In this document: positions 56,395 through 64,000 of the stretch, one piece after another
Numbering within the stretch: position 1 is the first letter of the stretch
Layout of the letters: every line of letters begins with the position of its first letter
Origin: Diplolepis rosae
Taxonomy: Eukaryota > Arthropoda > Insecta > Hymenoptera > Diplolepididae
Assembly (NCBI GenBank): GCA_030998225.1
Contig: JAPYXD010000459.1
Location: 1,674,001 to 1,738,000, forward strand
Length of the DNA stretch: 64,000 bases
Reading direction: 5' to 3'
Notes under the pieces: model-generated
What the model was told of the DNA's origin: nothing
The model's database searches: none
What the model saw: only the letters and a program-made list of their open reading frames with translations
Program-made: the position numbers and the translations under genes

Positions 56395-56759
56395 AAATAA
56401 ACTTATCACATTGAATTCAAGTCTCAACGTCATTTTACATTTACCACCTTGAATTTAGAATCATATGAAATCCCTTCTTCATTTTTAATGTATTTAATTG
56501 TAACATAACTATTCTGCGAGTATACGATTGTGTTTTACTCAACGCGTAAGCGTGGAGAACTCTTAGTCAAGCCCGAGTCCCAGTGAGTCGCGCTACGGTA
56601 TACGCTTCGCCCGTGCAAGCCGCGATCGAAAAATTCATTGCTCCGTAAATATTCAACTCTCCATTCCCAAATTTTACCAGTATTAAGAATAACGTTTAGT
56701 CTATTTTTTTCAATAAAAAAAAAAGAAAAAAATCATGTTCAAGTTTGGAAAAACTCTAT

Positions 56760-57010
56760 TTGTTTATAAATTTTCGATTTTTATCATTAAATAAATAATT
56801 TGATTGGGTTTTAGTATACTTCATTCGAAAATTGAGGAAAAGCCGCACATTTTATACTTGGTATAAATGTTTATATCTATGTTAGATATTTTATTATAAG
56901 CGGTTGAAAAAAGGTACTCTTTTACAAACGTAAAATTTCAAAAAAAAAATTTCTCGAAAATTCTGTGTATCATATTATAATAAAAAAATACGTATCAAAT
57001 ATTTTCAACT
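56760..57010 (-). repeat. Inverted diverged copy of the gypsy target region (empty site)
   Basis: Read on the minus strand this matches 49840-49980 joined directly to 53997-54060. The matching motifs are GATACGTATTTTTTTATT, then CGCTTATAATAAAATATC, then TTTATACCAAGTATAAAATG, then AGTATACTAAAACCCAATC. It has no LTR at the matching point, so it shows a related locus without the insertion. Confidence 0.75.
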
Positions 57011-57047
57011 GCTGAACCGTAAAAAATATTTTTTACGGAAAAAAAAA

Positions 57048-57430
57048 TCAAATGGCGCGCCAAAAGCAACCAATAAGACGCGTTGTACGACGACTGCGTT
57101 GTAACGTCCCGGGTAAAAAGTTACAACCGGCTTGGTACCGCGCCAGTATCGCAGAAGGATTTGAAGTACTGGCGCTGTACTGGCATAAGCACGGCCTACC
57201 ACCGGTGCGGCTCCGAAAAGTAACTTGGCTGGAAGTTGTCCATCGATAATGACGCGGTACTGGGCATCGGTACCATGCCAGCATTGAAATCTGTACTGGT
57301 TCAGTACTGTCATTAATCCAAAGTCGGTTGTTAGCCGACACTAGGTCTCAGGACTGAGGCTGTACTATGCCAGTAGCGCGCCAACCCTCGGCCCGGTACA
57401 AACTGTCCAGTATAGGCATTGCTCCTTCTT
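57048..57430. repeat. GC-rich block with repeated GTACTGG/CCAGTAC motifs
   Basis: This compositionally distinct block is bounded by GGCGCGCC (57055-57062) and GCGCGCCAACCC (57377-57388). GTACTGG or its complement occurs several times (for example 57167, 57177, 57255, 57293). Open frames in several phases are most likely by-products of the composition. Origin unknown. Confidence 0.4.
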
Positions 57431-57765
57431 TACAGCAACATCTACAATATAATAAAATTGACTTCAGTTTAAGTATCAAATGACAAGAAATAAAGTGTCA
57501 GGCAAAATTTGCAGATCTTATTGAAGTAAACAATTTTGCATTCTTACGCTTATCACGTATTTCACATATTCTGGTTAAAAAAATTGAATTTTAGATTTTC
57601 AATAGTAATTATTTGCATTACAAATAAAAGTATACATCTTATAAGAAAATGTTGTGATTCAAATTTGTAAATCTTTTTGCATTCAACCATTTTGTGTCGT
57701 ACAACTTTTTTATCGTATCTCCTATAGTTTAACTGGAAACTGGAATTTTCATATTGACCCGTACC

Positions 57766-57809
57766 TAATAATAACAATAATAATAATAGTAATAATAATA
57801 ATAATAATG
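57766..57809. repeat. (AAT)n microsatellite, imperfect
   Basis: About 14 TAA/AAT units with two substitutions. Confidence 0.9.
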
Positions 57810-57864
57810 TAATTAATCCCAGATGTAAGCAATCAATAATTGATAATTGATGTTTTTGGTACGG

Positions 57865-58030
57865 TTAGAAAACGAAGATGCCTAATGCCTCATAGACCTT
57901 CCCATTTAAGAGTGGAAGCAAATGTGACGCCATGAACACCTTCAAATGTTTCGAGCCGTTTTTACTTCCGCTCCGTAAGCGGAAAAAAGATTTCCCATCT
58001 TTCCATGTCTTTGTCTTCTTTCCTCCTGCA
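57865..58030 (-). CDS. Possible exon of unknown gene, divergent from IMP4
   Basis: On the minus strand, a pyrimidine-rich CACTTTTTGCAG is followed by a frame GGKKTKTWKDGKSFFRLRSG that continues to a stop at 57865-57867. The composition is coding-like compared with its flanks. TKTWKDGK recalls the short motif at the start of ZGRF1-type (DUF2439) domains, but the match is only a few residues. No other exon was found. It could be an old exon remnant. Confidence 0.2.
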
Positions 58031-58472
58031 AAAAGTGCTTGAAACATTTGATTCTCGTCTTATATGCGTTCTAGCGTTTTTCTCTAAATGAAAAAGTCTA
58101 TGGTCACAATTTTGTATTATTTTATAACGTTGAATTTTAGAAAATAGTTACAGCGCCCCGTATGAGAAACTAACTTAACTACGATGTAGTCCATATAATC
58201 CGAAACTCCAAGTGATCAAATCCTTTTTTCTACCTTATCAACTGAAGGTAAGACATAAATAGTGATGTGCAATAAGAACGAAATCTTTAATTTCTCCGAT
58301 GATACTTTGATGACACTAGATATTTGTTCTCGTCCACATCTTAATCGATAAAACAGTTCAAGCCGCGTGTTTAAGAAATATAACCTTAAAAAAGCACGCC
58401 AATTTCTATGTTTGTGACTTGTGACAGTTCGCGTTTTATAAAAGCTGTTTTCCCTAAAAACACTCACCGAAA

Positions 58473-59408
58473 ATGTTACGAAGACAAGCACGTCTTCGTC
58501 GGGAGTACCTCTACCGAAAATCCATCCAGGATAAATTTAAAACTATTCAAGAAAAGAAAGACAAGTTAAAGAAAAGTTTGGAAGAAAACACACCAATTCA
58601 TCCAGACTTGAGAAAAACTGCTCTTCATTTGCAAAGGAAAGCAGAATGGGAAGATAGTGGCCCGGAACTCGCTGTGGCTATGGGTACAGAAATGGGTGGT
58701 GCACTGGGTTCCAACGAGGATGACGAATACCGATGGGCTGGTGTAGAGAACCCAAAAATCGTCATCACTACCTCACGAGATCCAAGTTCGAGGTTAAAAA
58801 TGTTCGTTAAAGAACTTCGTCTTATTTTCCCAAATGCTCAAAGAATGAATCGAGGTAATTACGAAATGAAACAACTTATGAACGCGTGTAAAGCTAACGA
58901 TGTCACAGACTTCATCATCGTGCACGAGCACCGTGGTATTCCAGACTCACTTGTTATTTGTCATCTACCCTACGGTCCAACCGCATATTTCACGATGTCG
59001 GGAGTTGTAATGCGACACGATATTCCCGATATCGGAACGATGTCTGAGCAGTATCCTCATCTCATTTTTCATAATTTTAAAACGAAACTAGCCAAGAGGA
59101 CGATGGATATATTGAAATATTTATTTCCTGTTCCGAAGGAGGACAGCAAAAGAGTTATCACATTTGCCAATCACGATGACTACATCTGCTTTCGTCATCA
59201 TACATTTAAAAAAGTCGATGGAAGAGATATTGAGATGACTGAAGTTGGACCGAGGTTTCAACTGAAACTTTATGAAATTAAATTGGGAACTTTAGACACT
59301 GTTGGTGCAGCAGATACTGAGTGGGCTCTAAGGCCGTACATGAACACAAGTCACAAGAGAAGATTTTTGTCTGAAGAAGATGGCTGGCAGCAGGAGGATG
59401 ATTTATAG
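58473..59408 (+). CDS. IMP4: U3 small nucleolar ribonucleoprotein IMP4, Brix-domain protein
   Basis: Complete 311-residue, single-exon gene from ATG 58473 (context CCGAAAATG) to TAG 59406-59408. IMP4 binds U3 snoRNA in the nucleolus with IMP3 and MPP10, and helps pair U3 with pre-rRNA for 18S processing. The N-terminus MLRRQARLRREYLYRKSIQD and the basic coiled region to about residue 40 match the family. After a short linker that varies between species comes DDEYRWAGVENPKIVITTSR (about 83-102), the start of the Brix domain. The domain holds RDPSSRLKMF, VHEHRGIPDSL, LPYGPTAYFT, RHDIPDIGTMSEQYPHLIFH, LFPVPKED, VITFANHDDYICFRHH and VGPRFQLKLYEIKLGTL. Length is slightly above the human protein. 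An AATAAA signal lies at about 59452. No lesion is seen. A clear host gene. Confidence 0.98.
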   Translation: MLRRQARLRREYLYRKSIQDKFKTIQEKKDKLKKSLEENTPIHPDLRKTALHLQRKAEWEDSGPELAVAMGTEMGGALGSNEDDEYRWAGVENPKIVITTSRDPSSRLKMFVKELRLIFPNAQRMNRGNYEMKQLMNACKANDVTDFIIVHEHRGIPDSLVICHLPYGPTAYFTMSGVVMRHDIPDIGTMSEQYPHLIFHNFKTKLAKRTMDILKYLFPVPKEDSKRVITFANHDDYICFRHHTFKKVDGRDIEMTEVGPRFQLKLYEIKLGTLDTVGAADTEWALRPYMNTSHKRRFLSEEDGWQQEDDL

Positions 59409-59450
59409 GAATTTCTATCATTGATTTGTAAAATTATCATCTTACATTTA

Positions 59451-59458
59451 AAAATAAA
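59451..59458 (+). terminator. Polyadenylation signal of IMP4
   Basis: AAAATAAA about 45 bp after the IMP4 stop codon. Confidence 0.6.
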
Positions 59459-59590
59459 CAAAAATTCACTTTTTTTTAATAATAATTTCAGTGCTTTTTT
59501 CGTCTATCTACTTTTAATCCATTATAAATTGACTGTTCTGCAGTTTATTTCCATTGTTTTAATTATTAGCTCTTAGAGAAAAACAATTAA

Positions 59591-59939
59591 GGGCATGTGA
59601 TACTTAGGAGATAAGCAAATTTTATTGATTTTAAGTTTCTACATGTTTATGTCTGAAGTACATAAAAATCTTGTTTCCAAAATTTGGGAAATGGTAGAGA
59701 AGATAGAAACGGACGTAGATGATAGACTACTTTTGGTTTTGAAATTTAAAAAAAGTTTAATTTTGGCAAAGTCGGAATTTTTTTTTTTATTGTCAAAACC
59801 AAAAGTGGTCTATCTACGTTCTTTTTATCTTATCTGATATTTCTGGAATTTTGAAAAGAAAAATTCATGTACTTTAGACACAAAAATGTAGAAACCTAAA
59901 ATTAATGAAATTTGCTAATCTCTTGAGTATCACGTGACC
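59591..59939. mobile_element. TTAA-flanked MITE, 349 bp, GGGCATGTGATAC ends
   Basis: TTAA is at 59587-59590 and 59940-59943. The termini are GGGCATGTGATACTTAGGAG and (inverted) GGTCACGTGATACTCAAGAG, both followed by AT(A/T)AGCAAATTT. The arms continue through GTTTCTACATGTTT and the central AACCAAAAGTGGTCTATC/GATAGACTACTTTTGG pair. A truncated second copy is at 63044. Confidence 0.85.
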
Positions 59940-60167
59940 TTAAGTTGGTATAGTTAAATTTACCGCTTTGGTGGTTGGTGCGCTTTGGTGACGTGGCTGA
60001 TGTGACCTGCGCATACGCATTACATAGCTTGTGATTTTAAATATATTTTCAGTAATTTAGGAATGAGTAATTAACTATTTAGCATAATTTTCGTAAATAT
60101 AGGTATTTTGAGTATATAATAAGGTCATTTTGTCAATTATCAGACTGATAATTGTTAGTCGCATGTA

Positions 60168-62040
60168 TGGGAAACAGAGTTCATATTGTTCATAACCTCC
60201 AAGGGACTTGCAAGAATCGCATCTGTCAGAGGTATTAGACAATCAAATCATACATATGAAGTATAAAATTAGACAAATCGTGTACACTAATAAAAAACCT
60301 TATTTAGAAATAAGTGAGAAAAATAATTCTGAGAGTGATCAAAAGATGATTGCACAGGTGGAAATCAAGGAAAAATCAGAATCTGATCAATTAAGATGAA
60401 GAATTTGAAATAATCTTACCCGATATCAAAGAAGAGGATCCACTAAAACTTGAAAATTTAGAATACGAAGAAGGCGTATGTTTACATACAAATATTTAGG
60501 ATAATTAGTTTAATGAAAATCTTCCTTCCATTTATGCTAAAGTTTGTACTTCGGTCAATTTAATCTAGATACATAAATTCAGGGATTTTCTCTTATGGTC
60601 TAATGAAACTGGCTTAGAATTATTAGAAAATTCTCCAAAAATAAGTAAGTTTTCACTGGTAGATTTGTCTAATTAATTAACTTCTATACATTTCGCTTTA
60701 TGCTTGTAATAATAGTTTTATTATACAGATAATTATAAATATTTCAAGCCGGGTGGAGAATGGAAAAAGCTATCAAATTCAGAGGTATATCATCGGCAAG
60801 TGTGAGCGAAAAATTCTATCATACCAGTCAAGGAAGTAAGACGATAAAATTGAGCAAAAAGTAAGAATAAAACAAGTTTTAATTTCTTAAACAATTTAAG
60901 GATAGCAAATAAAACGGAATTTGAATTTTAATATGTATTGAAGATTTTATTGCAGAATTCCGTATTTAAAATTATGTTTTACAAAGCAAATGATACATTT
61001 TGGGAAATTTGCAGAACCAATGCAATTTATGGATGATATAGGAAATAGAAAAATGAGTTATAAAAAAAACTTTAAAAGATGAGAAAGTAAGTCTATATTC
61101 AATCATTTGAATTTTACACTGATTTTCTTGTATTTTTTTAAACAAATTATAACTTTCTCGGTGTATTTTCTAGAATTGTCCGAAAAGCTCAAACAGAGTT
61201 GGGCTGACGGAAGGCGTAAGTTTTACATATAAATTTTTTTTAGTATCCGGTCTTTTATAAAACTCACAATCACTTTTCATCTTCTTTTTTAGAAATCTAG
61301 ATGTACAGCCTACAATTTATGGTCTAAGGGCATTAGAAAAAATTTACTAAAAAATGCACCGAAAATAAGTAAATATCCAACTTTTAAAAATTACATTGAC
61401 GTCAGTGAAATTGTACTACCCTATAATTTAATATTAATTCAAACAGGTTTTGCGGATACTTCGAAATTTTTGGCTGAAACTTGGAAGGAGTTATTAAGGT
61501 TAGAAAAATACAACTGGCGTAGACGTGCGAAACGTTTGTCTATTCACTATGCAAAAATACATTCAGAAAAATAAGAATCAAAGGAAGAAGGTATAAAATA
61601 ATTAAATAGGGAAGTTTACTTTAGCATTCATTCTAGACTAAGATTGAATTCGGTTCCAGAAGACAACGAAATCGTCAGGGTATCAAGCAAAGGTAGGGTG
61701 CTGGCGAAACCTTCAAAACTCTCGGATTATTTTGACCTAGATGGCAAAAAGCCGAATATTAATGTCAAAGCTGAACCACTTTCAACTGTATCGGAGTCAG
61801 AAAGCCTATGTGCAATGGAAATCATTTATGAAAATCTATTATATAGGTAAAAAGAAATACAAATTGGGAGATCAACATTTGAAAATAAACAATTATTTGA
61901 ACAACGAGAAACGATTAAAGAGTACGTTATTGAATACTTGCATAAAACTTAATATATAAGCGTATATGATTTAATAATTGAAATTATTTTTTAGGAAGCA
62001 TAGTTCGATCCAGCGAGTTACCTTAGAATCATGAAGGAAT
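60168..62040 (+). CDS. Multi-exon HMG-box gene (HMGXB4-like?), partly degenerate
   Basis: The best-supported exons are 61174-61215, 61293-61368 (after CTTTTTTAG, ending ATAA|GTAAAT) and 61447-61574 (after ATTCAAACAG). Joined in phase they read TAYNLWSKGIRKNLLKNAPK, ISFADTSKFLAETWKELLR and LEKYNWRRRAKRLS, a full HMG box that would bend or bind DNA in the nucleus. An older-looking copy of the same exon pair lies upstream. Exon 60583-60644 reads DFLLWSNETGLELLENSPKI and ends ATAA|GTAAGT in the same phase. Exon 60729 onward reads EWKKLSNSEVYHRQ, then meets a TGA at 60803-60805. Acidic sequence before it (DIKEEDPLKLE, about 60422) ends at a GTATGT donor, with a frameshift near 60395. A later exon-like frame starts at 61637. 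Polyadenylation-like AATAAA is at about 62131. It may be a live gene with unused relic exons, or a pseudogene. Confidence 0.5.
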
Positions 62041-63043
62041 TTAATAGAATAGGTTTAAATTACGTGAAGCCAAGATTTTAATTAAAACTTTTTTGTGAAA
62101 CTACAAGGTTTTAAAACTGTTCATGCTTAAATAAAGAAAAAGAAAAGTAAAAGAAACTTATTTTTTATATAAAATTGTTAAGGTCTTTTAGTTTTTTTCA
62201 AATATTTAAAATCTTGTATAAACATTCAATTTTCTATTTATCTATTATTAAATCTCACTAGTAAAATTCATATTAAATTATATGGGCAATTAACAAATTA
62301 AAAACATATATATTACTTGAATTTACAAATAATACAGAAGAATAAAATTTCATTTTTATTTTTAAGTTATAAAAATATACCTAATTTTTAAGAATTTAAA
62401 AATCTTGAGACCCATGTTTCGAAACATCACAAGTAGGACCGTCTATAGGTAAAGAAGACAGACACTTCTCTATCTTGTTTACTTTTGCTCATTCTTGGGG
62501 TTCGAACAGATTCATAGGAGTTTTTGGTTCGATATTTCAGCGTTTTGGAACATCCTGAGCACTCCGAGTTCGCCAGCTCAGCTCAGCTAGTCAATAAAAG
62601 TGGTGATGGTGACACAATGAACGTCTTCGTGCCGCCGAAATGTAAAAAAACGAACAGAGAGGAAGATTTTCTTTATTACTCACCAAATATAAAAATAGCT
62701 TTTAGGTTATGGGGTTTTTTACATTCTAATTACATATTTAACCATTTTAAGACTAATTTCAGATGTTATAATTACATATCAATGTAGGAAACAATCTATG
62801 AATATTATAAATTAAGGGTATATGTACTACACCAGTCAAGAGACTAACAGACTAAAATTTACATAGCTTAGTTCTCACAACTTTTTTTCGAAGATAATAA
62901 TTATTTCTAGCTCAAATTTTGATATATGATAAAGGGCTTGCTAAGACAGGTCCCGTGACTTTTATTTATGTCATTTAACACATTGACGACGGAGCTTATG
63001 CGTCATTCGTTACCAATGTATTAAAATTCATCTCTGGTATTAA
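62041..63043. other. No recognised gene; possible small coding start at 62618
   Basis: From ATG 62618 the frame reads MNVFVPPKCKKTNREEDFLY with YSPNIKIAF for about 30 plausible residues, then becomes AT-rich and non-coding in character. GCTCAGCTCAGCTAG lies upstream at 62580. The family is not recognised and the frame may be chance. Confidence 0.2.
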
Positions 63044-63232
63044 GGGCACGTGATACATAGAAAATTAGCAAATTTTGTTAAGTTTAGGATTGTGCATTTT
63101 TGTGTCCAAAATGCATAAAATTGAGGTGATGGAATAAGTAATAAAAACGAACGTAGATAGACAACTTTTGGATTGGTAAATGAAAAAAGTTCACTTTTAG
63201 CAAAATCTATCGGAGATTTTTTTTTCATTATC
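63044..63232. repeat. Truncated copy of the GGGCATGTGATAC MITE
   Basis: TTAA at 63040-63043 is followed by GGGCACGTGATACATAGAAA and ATTAGCAAATTTTG, then the matching ACGTAGATAGACAACTTTTGG interior. The right terminus is missing; sequence changes at about 63232. Confidence 0.75.
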
Positions 63233-63365
63233 TAGGGTTATCATATGTCCTGATTTATCAGGAAAACTCCTGATTTTTCATCGGTTTCCTGATTTCCTGA
63301 TTTTGGTGCAAAGTGCCCTGATTTTAATCAAAAATACCGACTTTCCTCTTTTTCTACTTTTCTGA
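63233..63365. repeat. CCTGATTT-rich repeat block
   Basis: TCCTGATTTATCAGGAAAAC is followed by several CCTGATTT units (63249-63330). No coding signal. Unknown repeat. Confidence 0.4.
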
Positions 63366-63381
63366 ATCTAATAACTGAGTA

Positions 63382-64000
63382 GGGGAGAGTCGGGTAGTAC
63401 CGGCCACTTAAGCTTTTTTGATAATAACTTGGCTTATAGGGATCAAAATTAAAATTTAGAAGGTTAGTTATAATGTCAATGTTTCTACCAACAACCTGCA
63501 AAGAGGAAAATAAGAAATAAACATATTTTGGAAGAAAACAAAGCGATTAAAGTGAGATTTAAAATAGATTACTACAAAATAGTGTCGGGTAGTCCCGGCC
63601 ATCGAAAAAACCGAGATATTTCACTAAGAAAAAAATGCTATTAAATCAAAAGCATGTACATATACTATTAATTCATAAAAATATACTACAAGAACCAATA
63701 AATATGTTACTAATTTTATAGCATATTGATTTGAATCCATGATATACATGCTTTTGATTCAATAGCATTTTCTTCTCAGTGCAGTATTCCTGCGCATCCA
63801 TAAAGCCCACTTTTCCGAATATGCTTGTTTAAAAGGTTTCATGAATTTCCGATCAAGAGGTTGCAATTATTTGTGACTCGTGTGTGGGGGTAAACTTAGA
63901 AACTTAGCAGAAAAATGTGGCCAGGGCTACCCGACACGAAATGGCCAGGGCTATCCGACTCTGACAAGTTTCACTAAAACTGCTGTAAATAAAAAAATAC
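63382..64000. repeat. Element with TCGGGTAGT motifs, running off the window
   Basis: A TA is followed by GGGGAGAGTCGGGTAGTACC and GGCCA at 63382. GTCGGGTAGTCCCGGCCATC recurs at 63584, and the complementary GGCCAGGGCTACCCGACAC and GGCCAGGGCTATCCGACTC lie at 63920-63962. Short GGGGAGAG..GGGTA ends are known from insect DNA transposons, possibly pogo-type, but no transposase is visible before the window ends. Confidence 0.4.
63622..63781. mobile_element. MITE, 160 bp, CACTRAGAA ends
   Basis: The ends are CACTAAGAAAAAAATGCTAT and (inverted) CACTGAGAAGAAAATGCTAT. The interior ATTAAATCAAAAGCATG and ACATGCTTTTGATTCAAT form the palindrome. Same family as 48871-49034. Confidence 0.75.

Noticed and set aside
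57052..57341. Open frames of 65-102 codons on both strands
   Set aside because: The block is GC-rich and short of stop codons in several phases at once. No protein family is recognised.

Overview
The window looks like AT-rich genomic DNA of an insect. Three things point there: single-exon IMP4 with an animal-type Brix protein, intact and decayed mariner, P (THAP), hAT and Ty3/gypsy elements of arthropod type, and many short palindromic (MITE-like) elements. A hymenopteran would fit, but nothing here fixes the order. Host genes are sparse. The clear one is IMP4 (58473-59408, + strand). About 0.8 kb downstream on the same strand is a split, partly broken gene with an HMG box (60168-62040). Almost everything else that can be named is mobile DNA.

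Left part (1-7 kb): broken pieces of a LINE ORF1, two gypsy gag regions, a gypsy protease with its catalytic Asp changed to Gly, and three mariner-type fragments or copies.

Centre-left (7257-29103) is the most striking region, a set of nested transposons whose borders can be read directly. A decayed mariner (TA duplication, native length about 951 bp) holds a P-type THAP transposon (8-bp duplication CAAGCAAC, native length about 5.5 kb, inverted arms about 1.03 kb each). Each P arm carries a 621-bp Tc1-type MITE. The left MITE copy holds a nearly intact 1318-bp mariner. The right P arm holds three further insertions: a 9419-bp hAT element (8-bp duplication ATCAACAC) whose terminal inverted repeats are about 2.96 kb each; a 2472-bp THAP-only P relative (ACACAAAT), itself carrying a Tc1-type MITE in its intron; and a 2126-bp hAT-like element (TGTGAAAT).

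Middle (29-49 kb): no convincing protein gene. It holds a near-perfect 44-nt-arm hairpin, a hAT-type MITE, TTAA-flanked MITEs, TA-flanked MITEs with CACGGAGAAAAAT-type ends, a pair of inverted about 0.55-kb repeats, and a deleted mariner relative at 40.8 kb. Two GC-richer stretches (39.9-40.5 and 46.4-46.9 kb) may be non-coding exons or promoters of a gene with large introns.

Right part (49-64 kb): a gypsy pol fragment (minus strand) begins exactly at the reverse transcriptase YIDD motif and ends in a 578-bp LTR. A 1198-bp flank-plus-LTR block is repeated without any length change 3432 bp away, where it is a solo LTR with the same CCCAT target duplication. This looks like two alleles of one insertion joined in series, or a very recent tandem duplication. 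TTAA MITEs, IMP4, the HMG-box gene and an unidentified TCGGGTAGT repeat follow to the window end.

The genes do not form a pathway. The window is best read as a record of transposon insertion order. Two unrelated superfamilies (P and hAT) carry unusually long arms, and each pair of arms contains the same foreign MITE, so the arms appear to have been copied onto each other after the MITEs landed.
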